From contig DF242516.1 of NCBI GenBank assembly GCA_000507305.1, positions 1-64,000 on the forward strand: 64,000 nucleotides of DNA, read 5' to 3'. The DNA comes from Breviolum minutum Mf 1.05b.01 (lineage: Eukaryota; Sar; Dinophyceae; Suessiales; Symbiodiniaceae). A program made the translations under genes and the position numbers. Positions 12,280 through 24,350 of the stretch are shown here, one piece after another; the stretch's first letter is position 1, and the number at the start of each line of letters is the position of its first letter. The notes under the pieces are model-generated. The model saw only the letters and a program-made list of their open reading frames with translations, made no database searches and had not been told where the DNA came from.

Positions 12280-13519
12280 CTGCAAATGACATTCAAACAA
12301 CATTGGTCCAAGTCATTCCAATAGTCAGAAGAAGGATTACACTATTGCACTGTTTACTCAGTCGCTCGTTACATGGCCTGTGGAGATGTTGAACACTTGG
12401 GTGATTCAGCAGACTCTTCAGCCTCGCAAAAATAATGATACGACCAAGTAGTCACAGGAATCCTCTTTCCACATTGGATGGCATTTGGACCGCCTATTCA
12501 TTGTCTTGGGAATGTCTTGGGATGTTTTGGGTGAAATAAGGCTAGTTTAGATTAGTTTAGCTTTTCTCAAGTTCATGTTCAATCGTAGTTTGACTTTCAA
12601 ATTGCATTCAGGCTGAACTTCGATCTGTATTGAACAGGTTTTTGGGGGTTGATTCTGGCAAAGACTTCGGTGTTAGCTGCGAGCAAGAAGACAAGAAGCC
12701 AAAAACAGGAAGGGAAAGAATGGCAGTCTTCTCAAATGTTGGCTATATGGCTATATTGTCAAGGTGTAAGTTGTGCTGCAATAGTGCTGACTCGATTGGT
12801 TTTTGACGCTTGCGTCACTGCTGAATTTTGGCAATCTATCCAAGTGGCTGCTGGAGATTCCAGTCCGCTAAAGGCCTGGTCCAGCCGACACATGTGCTGC
12901 GGTGCTGTGCTTTTTCTTGGTCAAGCACAAATGTAAGAACCGTTCTAACAAGGAAGACATTTACTCAACTTCGAGGGAGCCCACCTCCGAAAGCAGGGAG
13001 AGAAAACAGATGCAAAGGGGAAAGGTTACGTTAATCTTACAGCAACTACGAACCGACTTCTGACAAATAGTGATGATCTGCCCTACGACAAGCACACAAA
13101 ACTTTCACGAATTCAGAATTACTACCGACATACACTCACATAATACGGCACAAGCCTGACAGAAAACTGACATCAGACTGAAACCAAATTCAGCTGAATT
13201 TATGTGATATAGCATCAACTGAACATGACACTGACTGACATCAGTTGGACATAAAACTCGTAGCATTCTGTGCTTGGCCTAACGTGTAAGTCTATGGAAC
13301 ATAAAACACTATGAAACCACTTCAAGTCTGCCTGGTAACCCTTGTGTAAGTTACTAGTACGGTCCGACAAAATCGGAGAAAAAGAATCAGAAGCAAAGAG
13401 AAGAAGGAGCAGGAGTTAGCTGATATCAAAAGACATAGATGTAACTTTACCTTGCAAACACTACCACGGCAGAGTGGGAGAAACAAAAATGCCACCGTTT
13501 TCATGGATGTTATAATTTA
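12280..13519. other. No assignable feature
   Basis: Short open frames occur on both strands; none has a motif or convincing splice context. The stretch 13080-13300 contains several CTGACATCAG-like words but no clear repeat. Confidence 0.35.
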
Positions 13520-14190
13520 CCTCTCCAGGCCTCCTTTGGAGATTCCACGGACTTTCCCTTGGAACTGGTAGAAGCACAACCACGTGGTGCTTGAATCAAG
13601 TAGCTTGCTCCAACCTGAATTCAGCTATTGAAGCAAAACTATCAAAGCATCATAAACTTTTGCTTCGGGTCGCTCACCGCTACTTATTTTGGTACTGCGA
13701 TTCTCAATTTGGTGGCCATAAGCAAAGCCGGATGCAAGTAACTGCCAGTATGCACACTTTGTAGTACAGAATGCCATCATCCAAACATCTATACAGCTTA
13801 TACACACGGTATTTGCAACTGACAATTTATTCATGCTGATTCATGATCCTGTACAGAAAGTCCCAATAGGTAAACATTGGAATGGCATGCAACTGCACTG
13901 GATCTCACCATGGTTTGGTGGTTAATGAAAACGAAAGTCTCGTTGTCTCTTTAAGATTGAGACACACTGATTGGTCCAAGTGACTTGAGTTTCCAATGTG
14001 CCAAAGGCCTTCGAAAGGCACAGAACATGTTTTCACTGTGATGCCGTCATGCTGGAAGGCAAAACTCGCTGATAAGCTTCAAGCAATGGAGAGTGCTAAA
14101 CGAGTAGATTCAACCAGCCTCCTTTGGAGAGCCAATGGGTCGGACGGAAGTACTTGGTGCCTGAATCACATAACCTGAGCCAACCTCGGT
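13520..14190 (-). CDS. Unrecognised gene with a duplicated exon-like segment
   Basis: Two minus-strand segments, about 14190-14105 and 13620-13520, share the frame pattern (E/Q)VG.(G/S)Y.IQAP...SPKEA. The first reads VGSGYVIQAPSTS and ends SPKEAG; the second reads VGASYLIQAPRG and ends SPKEAWR. Between them, 13834-13625 contains ASGFAYGHQIENRSTKISSG. This looks like an internal exon duplication in one gene. No family is recognised, and the exon borders are not fixed. Confidence 0.35.
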
Positions 14191-17100
14191 GTCGGGAAAA
14201 CACGACGCGACACTCTGCAGCGTGATAGGATGTGATAGGAGTGAGAGTCACATCGAGTGACATCAGTTCCTTTGACACGGTCTAGGCCTTGAAATGGCCT
14301 CATGCTGCAGACTCAATTATTGCTTTCAGCTAGGCCCTACGTTTTTCTATTTTTTTCAGCATCGGGAAAAAGAAAAACCCTCCCTCTCGATCCCTCTTTC
14401 CTAGTCGAAGTCAACAGAAAGCAAAAGTGTCGAAAATCTCATCAGGTGACGGTGCTTTGCAGAATCTATTGGTGTTTCTCAAAACTCTCACGCATCAGGG
14501 TCGTCAGCGTTGCTCTCACCGACAAGAAACTGCTGTGTCCAGTCCACCAAAGACCTGCGGAGTTCTAGTTCACATTGGGATGCATTGACTAATCATTGTT
14601 GTAGCTTTAAGTACGATGGAACACGATGCTGCAAGTTGATGTGATGTCGTCCTACTGCAAATCTAGAACATGCTTAGTCTTTGCAATGCATGTTTCATGT
14701 TTCCCTCTCATCAGACCCGGCTAATCTCTTTTATCCTTTGTTCATTCATGTGTTGTTCATCGGTTTAGATCTCCTGGTGACCTTGGATCTCGGCTCACGT
14801 GAATGTCTTTGACCTCTGCCTTTGCCGAGGGCCTCACACCTAAACTAACTGGGAGATACGATTTCCTTTTCCAAGCTCAAGCCTTTCCTACCTTAACCGG
14901 TTCTCTTTCGTGGGTTGCATTGCATGTTCATGATTTTTTCCGCTGGGGTCCTACCGTCTCCGCATACAAAGAGACAACTGCAGGTGTTGAAACTAGAAAT
15001 CTCAAGCTGTTCTCAGCTCAAAGAACCGAGGCTGTTCCCGCTAGTGAAATGTATACAGTACATCAACTAAGTATTTGTATGAGTGATGTTTGTCGCAATA
15101 CGATCTAGATCAATCAGTGTTTCCCTGTCTGGTTGGTATTGAAATTCGGGCAAAGAAGCCCTGAGCCGGCTAGAATCGCTAGAATCGACATCATGCCTCC
15201 GTTCCCATCGACTGCCGCTTCGGGCTCATGGAAGCACATGGCGGCTGGATCAAGTAAGTCGTTCCAACCTCAAGTGGAAGTCATACCAGTTGCTTCTCAC
15301 TGCTTGGTGGGCAAGAAACCAACAAAAAACGTTTTCTCCTTCGAATGGACGCAAGATGACGCAAGTTCAACCCCAAGGCCAAACATCCTGTCTGGTTTGC
15401 TGCAAGGTGACGGTGGTTTGAGCAGTTGGACTGCTTACAGCCTGCCGAGTTGGTCCGCTTTAGAAAGATTCTGATGCAAATAAACTTTCCGAAAGTATCT
15501 CCGACAATTGCAAATACGGTTGAGTAGAATATTAGCAAAGGTGAGAAGGTATCTGGGGAGCATGTCAGGAGGAGCATGTCACGGTACACGCAGTACACAC
15601 ATACAGTACGTGAGACTTAAAGGTATTGTTAGAACAAAAGTTGTCAACGTTGAAATAATGCCCAAGAAAAGAGGCCTTTGCCGAAAGGCGAGGAGCTGGG
15701 AAAATCGTGAGAGGCCGACTTTTGACCTGTCATTGACAGACTCCCAAGAATTCGGTTTTAAGGCAGCGGTCTGATAAGATTATGTCTGTCCATGTCTGAC
15801 CTGACTCATTACTCATTCTGCAAAACTCTTGTATCCTGCATGCTTTTGATTCCCGGCTTGCCACACCAGTCAAAAATGATGTTTGCCACACATGCAAGTC
15901 TAGCTTCTGCTCGCGCTTACGTCTTCATCCTGTTGATGTCATGATTCTTCCGTTCATTTGCCGGTGGCCTCTTCTCCGGCCTTCTCAGAGTCTGGGGCAA
16001 ACCTCGCTTTGCTCTTACAGCGCAAGAGAGAGATGAGTTCATGACTGCACACGGTGTACGTACATTTGCAATTTTTCGTTGTTCTACCTGCCGTTGTCTT
16101 TGCAGTTTTCATTCTTGCAACTTACAATGTTGTTATATACGTTTGCACCCATATCCCAGGCCTGTGCTGCATTGATCTCTCAGAATTTGGAGAAAGCCAA
16201 ACTGTTCCACCAACAGCTTTGCCAACAGATCCATTTGGCTTATCCAGCTTCACGCCATTTCCAGCATGGCCGTGATCAACATGAATTACCTGGCGCCAGA
16301 GTGTTCTATTGTTTCTTGTGCTTTGACTATATTTCAAGACCTTTGTGCTAGCTTCAAGGTGGTTGGAAAACTACACAAAAGTTACTTGGGAGAGACGCAG
16401 CAGCTTGAAAATATGAGTCATCTATTTATATTATTTATCACGTAGCATATACCACATGTCCATCATGTCCCGCAAGTTGCTTCACCACGGTAGCTTCCTG
16501 CAAGCACAGGCAGCGGTGGCCTTTGCTCTAGCCCAGTCACCATGACCAGTGGACACGTATTGTACTGGAGCACTTTCTGCTCCTGGGAAGGCTTTGAAAG
16601 TTGCAAACAATAATACACAACATACACAACTGTATGCAGATGCTTCCATCTTATCAATTTTCATGGTTGCTGCTCGCGATCAAAGACAGAAAGTATCTGC
16701 GGAGCAGCCTGGGACAAATGCTGCGAACCTCCGCGCCAACAAGCTTATCAGTTCAAACCAAATTCCCAAACTCTGTGCACAACAAGAGACTGGTGAATGG
16801 TCGAATCCCAGCAGCAGAGATGCAACAAACACTACTGTCGGACTGACGAGTCTGAAGTGCCTCGAATTCTCATCGGGTTTGGTAAACCTTGCTTCTGACC
16901 TCGTGTGTTCAGCAGGTGGATGTGCAAACTCTGGCATTTGCAAACTAGGTCTAAGACACCCATGACAAACAGAACAACATGAACCAGATCTTTGTAGCGG
17001 AATCACGAAAAAAAACTCTTTTTTTGGTACAGAGAGATCCACGACACCAGAAACCAATAGGAGTAAATTTTGAGGAGCTAGCCGCGAGACTCTTGCTGGC

Positions 17101-17669
17101 GAGGGATTACTTCTATAAATGATGCCTTGACCTGGGCTCAGGGCAGAAATCCATCGCAGCTCACATGGAGGTTCAGTACCAATCCGCAGTAGACCCTCAA
17201 TTCCCAACCTGTGCTAGGTCTGTCTGCAAATGTCCTGATTCCAAGGCAAGAAGAAACCCAAGGTGGAGAGAAAAGGCGAAACATCGGAAAATGTGAAACA
17301 AGATGCAAAATGTACCGACATCTTTTACCCCTTTTTACGAAGCCTCAGAGTGCGAGGAGCTTCCATCACCCCATCGGCCCTCGCTTCCCATTTTCACTGA
17401 GCTGGGCTCGACGAAGGTATGAGAAATGCTGGAGAATGCCGAGCTCAATCAGAAGCAAGCTGATGCCAATACTAAATGAAGAAAGAAACACGTTTCATGT
17501 TCTCCATGTTTTTGTCATGCGTTTCTCATGTTTCAATGTGGTAGAAAAGCACATGCCTTTTTTGTGCACTCAGAGAGCCTTCTCGTGAACTCAGGCAGTG
17601 GAAGCCTTAAGCTCCCTTTATTATCGCAGTTCTTGCGGTCACAAACGCACAAATCCACCGAATCTAAGG
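14191..17669. other. Mostly unassigned stretch with isolated exon-like segments
   Basis: A minus-strand segment near 14560-14510 (RSLVDWTQQFLV, AG|G acceptor, GTGAGA donor) looks like a short exon. Another near 17450-17350 (VEPSSVKMGSEGRWGDGSSS) is plausible. Around 15420-15180 a minus frame with CSKPDRMFGLGVELASSCV is open. At 16549-17207 both strands stay open: plus 16549-16965 for 138 codons and minus 17207-16680 for 175. Nothing could be tied to a family. Confidence 0.3.
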
Positions 17670-17909
17670 TCAACTTTGGTCCTTCTCTGAGGATCCTGGA
17701 GTCTTTGGGCCATCTTTAGGGCTGCCTTTAGGGCTGCTTTTAGGGCTGCCTTTCTGGCCATCTTTCGATTTGGTCTTCAGAGTCTTTTTGATCTTTTTCT
17801 TGACGGTCTTCACGGTGGGTTTCACCTGTGTCGCATCAACGTGATGATCAGTGATGACTGAAAAGTCACAGACATTCGTTGGATTTTCCAAAACCTTTCG
17901 TACGCGCTG
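17670..17909 (-). CDS. 3'-terminal exon of a lysine-rich protein
   Basis: The frame runs from a TTGCAG acceptor at 17910 to a stop at 17672-17670. It begins RVRKVLENPTNVCDFSV and continues through a basic run (VKKKIKKTLKTKSKDGQK) into a short repeat, KGSPKSSPKGSPKDGPK, ending SSEKDQS. The product would be strongly basic at its C-terminus, as in nucleic-acid-binding or microtubule-associated tails; that is inference only. The adjoining upstream stretch (about 17990-17910) is open in another frame reading FYEVFEAEADPPQPVEAPC, so the acceptor is uncertain. There is no in-frame AUG, which fits an internal or last exon. Confidence 0.55.
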   Translation of the reverse strand, partial: QRVRKVLENPTNVCDFSVITDHHVDATQVKPTVKTVKKKIKKTLKTKSKDGQKGSPKSSPKGSPKDGPKTPGSSEKDQS

Positions 17910-18605
17910 CAAGGAGCCTCAACAGGCTGCGGGGGATCTGCTTCAGCCTCGAAAACTTCATAGAATGAGGCGCTCAGGTGGATCCAGGTACATAAACTGA
18001 TCCAGGTGGATCCATAAACCAAGATTTTTTCGCAATCATAGAGCTATACAGAGCTGATTTTTGGGCAGAATGGTCCCGGCCTGGAGAACGCCACTTGCCT
18101 CGCGATTCCACTAGTACTCTGGTGGCTTGGGACAAAGTAAAATAGAATGGAATCAGCAGAGTTGACAAAGTGTGGCCACATGACAAAAGCTGGAGCAGAA
18201 TGAATACTGAATATATAATTACCATTAATTACCTTAAATCATCACAGTAGCCAACAGCCAGAGAAAAGAGTGCTTGTGGTGCAACCCTTACTAAGACCGT
18301 GTTGCAGCATCATTTGACAGCACTAAAATGCCTAAAATGTTTGTTGCAAAGATGCCGCAATCCCTCCATCCGTACGCCTCGACCGTGTGTTGAAATGCTT
18401 CGCCGTGTCTTCTCTGGGCGGACGCCTCAAAGCACCGACAACGATGCGACGACGCGAAACGGAACATCTAAATCGGAGCCTCTGCAGCGTTCGCATAGTG
18501 CTGAACAATGCGCTTGGCTGCCTTTGAAACGATGCGAAAAGATAGGAAAATGACAAAATATGTCATATCCAAGTCATATAAATATCTCAAAAAATAATAC
18601 AGAAG

Positions 18606-18632
18606 TCATATAATATATATATATATATATAC
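18606..18632. repeat. TA dinucleotide microsatellite
   Basis: A run of TA repeats in an AT-rich gap between minus-strand exons. A similar short run lies at about 19150-19166. Confidence 0.8.
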
Positions 18633-18844
18633 ATCATAATTAAAATACAGTTTGCACTTAGAACTTGGACTAGTTATAGCCAAAGTGTCACAGCGTGTTC
18701 TGCTGTATTCGCTTTCAAGCAAGACACGTCCACGTCTACGCGAGCTCGCTCTCGAGATACTTCTTTTTCTGCTGCCTCAGTTCGGAAAGCAAATCCCAAC
18801 AAAGTGCCTAATGCAACGGTACTCACAAGACAGTAAGAAGGACA

Positions 18845-20890
18845 TTTGTAGCTGAATAATGCGCTCTGGGGCTCTCACTCCTTCAACTGCTGTTCGGACC
18901 TTTTTAAAGTACAGCTGAATCCGATCCAACTCCTTCAGTCCAGAAGTGAAGCCATCGATAGAGATTTTTGGATGGAAAATCACGTCTACAGAAATTTCTG
19001 CTCCTGACGGATTGGATGATCGCTCGGGTCCACTCCTCTCAGCTGGAGCAAAGATGCAAATTGTTTGTAGCAAGGGTCAAATGACCGGTATCGACAGCCC
19101 TTTTGTTGGTTTCATTCCTATGTACAATTAAGTGATATATAGATACATCATATATATATATATATATTCATCATTCATCATTGGCTATTGGTCATAGCAT
19201 CATAAAGTGAAAGCACATCATTGTCAGCACATGACACGAAGGCTACAGTGTCCTTGCGAGAGTAGATGGCAGAAATACAAAGAAGCTGCTGCATAAGCAA
19301 GGCTCACCTGCTTCAAGAAACCAATATGAATTCTGTTTCATGCGACATGATGATGTCAGAAAGCTTGTTTTTGATTGTTTTGGTTTAATGTGCCTGCAAC
19401 TCTGCGTTCTCCAACGCTTCCAGGTGCCGCGCCACCTATCGCATTCTATTCTCTGTCTCTTCGATGAAGCAGAGCTCAAGTTTGACAGCCTCCTTGGACT
19501 TCTTGGAAAGCAGGGGGGCCAAATGCTTCTCCACCTCATGCGAACGAAGCAACTACGCAAATTGCAAACACTGAACAGTTTGCCAGAGATCGCCATCTGC
19601 ACCACAAAAAAAATGAGTCTAAGCAATTTGTAAAGCTGGCAGCTAGCACCTATCAGTGCTATTTGTGCTTAGTGCTGATACATGCGTATCCCGTATCCCT
19701 TATCGCCTATTCACAAGGTCATGGGTTAGAAGACATGCAGGCACAAGAAAATACAATTCTAACTTTGATCTGCAAATTCTGAGGGGGAAGCTGCTTGCAA
19801 AGAGCTCTGGACTGCAGCAACCTCAGGCAGAGTCACAGAACTGCGAAAATCTCGAGCTGTAGCTGTGAGCTATGCCCATATCCTTCTGCTAGCTATGTCT
19901 AATGTTGCGGATATTCAAATGTTTCGCAAGTCTTTGGTCCTTGTTCAAGCTTGTGTCGAAAAAAAAGTGTTCTTTGTGAATCTTACATCAATTCAATTCA
20001 CTTTTCTGCCTGCTTCTGCTGTCTAAGGCTCGCATCGGCCATTACTTTCGAAATCAGATGTGCTTTGTTGTGTTTTGTGTTGTTTTGCGGTTCGAAGGCA
20101 ACATAAAAACCTTCTAGCTTGCTGGGCCACCCGACCTTTGCATGAGTCTCTGATGCAAGCAAAGACATGGCTGGGCTCGATACTCCAGATGCAAGCACTT
20201 TATCAACAGATTGAACTCATCTTTTTGCTTGTGACAGAACAAATGTCAAACATTCCATCAAGACCGAATGCGGCATGGGCCAGGATAACTGAGGTCGGTC
20301 AGATAGTACATGTCACTTCAGGTCTTTGAGATCTAGTTTGACAAACTGACTTTGCTGCTAGGTTCGACTCAGTTCGTCTCAGCTACAATCAACGTAGAGA
20401 GCAAACAGTTGTCAACTGATGCAGTGCCTAGGTATGTGTGTATACATACTCTGTGAACATCTATACTATACAGTCACAGACAGGTTATACACCTATACAC
20501 AGAGATCATGTCGAAATGCAATATGGAACGCGGCCGGTACATCATTGACACTTCAAGAACTGCTGCAAGTCAGAATATTGTGAATGGATTGATCCAACAG
20601 CACAACACATGAACACACAGCTGGGGGGCACCATCAAATCGGGGACTAAGTCTGAGTACGATTGCCAGTCACAAGTCTTTTCACCAGGTGACAGGTGCCT
20701 GCTGTCTTGGCGCCTAAGGGGCGGGCCACTACCTATGAAACTCATCCATGAGCAAATCTGAAGTGCCCCTTTTGCGCTGAATCTCGGCAACTCACATTTC
20801 AGTCTAAATTTTTCAGGTCCCAGTTGCAGAAAACAAACACCTGGCGGAAAAATATTGAAGTCGTCCAACAGTGCCTTCCCGAGCTGCATC
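18845..20890 (-). CDS. Exons of an unrecognised minus-strand gene, partly coiled-coil
   Basis: Segments that read as exons: 20890-20740 (LGKALLDDFNIFPPGVCFLQ and LGPEKFRLKCELPRFSAKG); about 20300-20230 (AHAAFGLDGMFDICSVTS); about 20205-20100 (KVLASGVSSPAMSLLASETH, then AKVGWPSKLEGFYV); about 20055-20000 (VMADASLRQQKQAEK before a GT donor); about 19540-19380 (VEKHLAPLLSKKSKEAVKLE, then HLEALENAELQ, with in-frame stops between); about 19050-18845 (GAEISVDVIFHPKISIDGF, then LKELDRIQLYFKKVRTAVEG). The heptad-like Leu/Glu/Lys pattern of the 19.4-kb segment suggests a coiled coil. They may form one gene with the lysine-rich 3' exon at 17.7 kb. I recognise no family; a resemblance of the 18.9-kb segment to MSP/ASH-type beta domains is too weak to use. 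Confidence 0.45.
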
Positions 20891-21667
20891 TTCTTTTAAC
20901 TCCTGATCCTGGTGCCAAATGGCTCGCTGTGGCTTTGACCACTCCTCGACACAACGAGCTGCTCTGCTTCAGCTCTGGTACCACAACCCCAATGCTGAGC
21001 TCGTCACTGAACTTGTGTCATTAAATCGATCAGGTGCAACGCTTCGTGTATGTCAGCCTGAAGCAAAACTGCTGTACCGGGACATGTTTTCATTCTGCGC
21101 AAGTCTGAGCCTGGCCTTTACGCGCGCAACGCGTTTGTTCTTCAATTCCAAACCTTTCTGCAAATGCAGCTCCTGGCATTCTCCACTCTAAAAGGCGCAA
21201 ACACCAGCGCCAAAGAGGAAAGCAACAAAGCCGTGTTGCCCAAACTGACTAGAAATACACTGTAAGTACATGAAACTGAGACACATGGCGTGCCTTATCA
21301 ACTAGAAATGCCTGTGCATCTGCCAACGGCATCTCAAGTCGAAAGTTGAGGCCTGTTGAGATGAGAACTGAGAAAGACACGAATGCATATCTGCTAATGC
21401 CAAAGCTGCAACACAGCAAAAATGCCTCAAACCCTGGATGAGATAACACCAAAGCAAAAACACTTGCATAAGATCTTACATTGGCAAAAACAGTTGCCAC
21501 GCAGCCACTCAATCTTCCCACCGGCTCAGCAGGCCTACGTCGACATAAATGCAACTCGTGTCTGGAATAAATGCCTTGACATAGAACCTCATGGCACTTT
21601 CATATGTTCAAAGCGAGTCAGTCAGAAATGGGCTTCTCCAAGTAGTGTATTGCCCGCAACCGCTTAA
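20891..21667. other. No assignable feature
   Basis: Open frames occur on both strands (plus 20919-21191, minus 21554-21249) without motifs. This is the left flank of the inverted-repeat element. Confidence 0.3.
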
Positions 21668-23110
21668 CCGCCATCATCCAAACCAAAAATCATCATAGCA
21701 ACGATCATCAACATCGTCATGATAAATGTCCATAACAAAAATCATAGCAACCGACAATCATAATCATTCTGAAGAGGTGTCCTAACAACAATTCTTCAAC
21801 ATTAAAGAAAAAACATATTATGATGAACAGATTTTCTTCAAAGCATTTATTTCCCAAAAACTCTGCGTCGAAAAATATGTAATATGATGAAAAGGCGGTT
21901 GAAAGGGTTTGTGTAAGGAATATCATTTACCTCTCCTTCCCTGGAGAAATCTAAAATCGTAATAGCGATCCCCCTTTTTGGCTTCATCGATATATGACGA
22001 GATAATAAGAATGGGGTGCTATAAGACCATTTCCATCCAATAGTAAGATGTTGTAATAGGCCCAGGTTCTATTGCAAATCCTCCTTTTCAAATTGCGGGG
22101 TCTCTGTAGTTCCAGTTGTTTAATCTGTTTGCTGTAAAATCAGCTTATTGCTGAGCCTCAGTAATTAATTCCAATTGCCAGGGGCTGGTAGCTCAAATGA
22201 CGGCCGGCCAGAAATACTTAACAAGTTCAGAAAAAATCTATTGACAATATTGATTACTACTAAAGACTGGCAGGCCGACGTTGAAAATCCATCGTGACGG
22301 GCAAGGCTATTCTCATTTGGAAATGAGAAAAAGTGGTCTTTGACCAATTCCCCTGATTCAATTATTTCCCAAAATATCTACCAATTCCTGTATTGAGAAG
22401 TGTCAAAAGAGGATTTAGATTAGCAGAGTTTGCTTCAATGATGTTATAAATATGTTTGATGAGATTCACTCTCATGGTCTGTCAGCATTGAGGTCTGTCA
22501 ACATTAAGTAAAATTAGAGAATTCAACATGTTGAATCCTGACAAAATAGTAATAGGAACTGGCGACGCGAGACAAATGAATCCAATAGTAGATGTAACAA
22601 TTACTCAAAATCATGAAAAAAAATGCTAGACGGTGTTTGAATATAACGTCTAAATACCGTCTCAACTTTAAACAAATTCAATCAGACTGAATATTGAAAA
22701 TGGTAAGCAGAAAATACATGACAGTCATACAACATCGTTATAAGCGTTCTACAGACAAAATCAATAAAATATATTTGGAATATAGATATGATATCTATAT
22801 TATATATCATATATGCTGATGGCACAATAGCGTCCTTACATAGCATATTTGAATAACATGTTCAGGGAAGTATCAAAAAAGCAAATATAACAGAAGACAA
22901 ATGAAGAACATGAAATTAGTGCAGAAGTCATGTGTAGAGAATATGTACGAGTCGATGATATAAAGCTGTGTAAAATAATGTTCAAAAATTGTTGTTGCGA
23001 TACTTCTTCAGAATGCTTGTGATTGTTGGTTGTTATGACTTTGTTATGAAATCTTGTTGAGATGATGTTGATGCTGCGGTTGTTATGATTTTTGGTTAGG
23101 ATGATGGCGG
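21668..23110. mobile_element. Non-autonomous DNA transposon-like (MITE-like) element with long terminal inverted repeats
   Basis: The left end (21668-21804) begins CCGCCATCATCC. The right end (23110-22976, read on the minus strand) begins with the same 12 bases and follows the left end for about 135 bp, with small gaps, about three quarters identical by eye. The interior is AT-rich, unlike its flanks, and has no frame longer than about 70 codons. CGCTTAA occurs directly beside the left end (21661-21667) and 5 bp beyond the right end (23116-23122), a candidate target-site duplication. A TTAA-type site (21664-21667 and 23119-23122) is the alternative reading. With no transposase it would depend on an enzyme supplied elsewhere. 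Confidence 0.75.
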
Positions 23111-23509
23111 CAGAGCGCTTAAGGGCAAAACGCTAACTTCCCACGTCTAACTAAGTCTACATGTCGGAATCCTAAATCCAGGGTGTTTTGAAAACAGGCC
23201 ACCAAAACAATGCTTTGACCTTGGACTCGTGCTGACATCCCAGCTCTACACTCGTCTCGAGCTCGGATATGTCTTCCTGATCTAAGGAAGCTGCCAGTCA
23301 GTCAACCAACGGCCAGTCCGCACAGCTTTTTTTTGCAGCATGATGCAGTGTCCTTCAGCAGAAGACCAATATTCCTTCTCAGGGCTCTGCACCTGTTTTA
23401 GGGCACCAATAACAAATGCAGCTTCATTGAAAATAAAAGAAAACCATAGAAAACCAGTTCCAAAATGTTTTGCAAATGTCCGGTTTACTCAGATCCCGGA
23501 CTCTTCCAA

Positions 23510-24350
23510 AATGGCTGCAGCGTCTTTGATCTCTTCCAGACATCGCCTCGCAAAGCAGATCATGCGTGTGCCAAGTGAATGCACTTGGCCGAAGTGCTTA
23601 AACACTCCAGCTACCACTGGGCACAAAACAAAACCACTCAATGGTTTGGCTCACTGACACAGGAAGAATTGAGAAGATTTCCGTCTTGTATTCAGCATTG
23701 CCCAAGGCACGCATGGTCTGCTTTCAGTACTCGCTCCACAAAGCTTTCGTACCTGCGCAAGTCTTCCAGAACTTCCAGCTACGTCGGCCCTGCGTTTTAA
23801 ATCATTGTCAATCTATCTCAATACGAAGAGAACACTCTGCCAAGTTCTGAGCGACTTTTTGAAGCCAGGCTTTGTGGCTCTTGGCGCTGTTCGCCCCAAC
23901 GTCTCAACTGACCTCTCACTTGCTGGGCAGCCAAATCGGCTTTTGCCTGAACCTTGCTCTTTGTTCTCACAAGCATGCTGCTCCAACAACTCCACTGATT
24001 CCTTCTTACAACTTCCTGCACACAGTGGTTTTAGAAAAAAATATCACGCTGAGATTGCAACCGACTTCCGAAAATCATCAATCTTGATGGCTGTCCTGAT
24101 CCCTGTGCCTCACCACTTCAAATGCTCAAAACACAAAGAAAACTGCTTCCATATTTAGGTGAAAGGGATTGAAAGGGTATTAAGGCGGCTGCAAATGCTT
24201 GCAGCTTTCATGTCTCTCCAAGCCTGGCAGGAACGAATCAGCTAGATCCAGAAAGCGCTTGACAGTGCCCAAAATAGATCCGGACATGCCTCCCGATAGT
24301 CCTGCCGCCATGGCAAGCCATGCCTTGCGTCGGGGTCTCCGTGGCGGCTG
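23510..24350 (-). CDS. Exons of an unrecognised minus-strand gene
   Basis: Three segments are convincing. About 24350-24190 reads PPRRPRRKAWLAMAAGLSGG and continues MSGSILGTVKRFLDLADSFL. 23757 to about 23700, after a GCGCAG|G acceptor, reads YESFVERVLKADHACLGQ. About 23585-23495 reads RMICFARRCLEEIKDAAAIL and ends EESGI. Between them, around 23995-23815, two frames are open (SKVQAKADLAAQQVRGQLRR in one). Basic and helical segments dominate. No domain is recognised, and the order of splicing is uncertain. Confidence 0.45.

Noticed and set aside
18845-19050. Possible HYDIN-like MSP/ASH domain (ISVDVIFHPK)
   Set aside because: The match is one short strand; no further domain or repeat supports it.
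23500-23530. Possible dinoflagellate spliced-leader remnant (CCAAAATGGCT word)
   Set aside because: Only the short ATTTTGG-type core matches; the flanking leader bases (GTAGCC and CTCAAG) are absent.
23340-24160. Plus-strand frames of 105 and 117 codons
   Set aside because: They lie opposite better minus-strand exon segments and run against the direction of the whole block.
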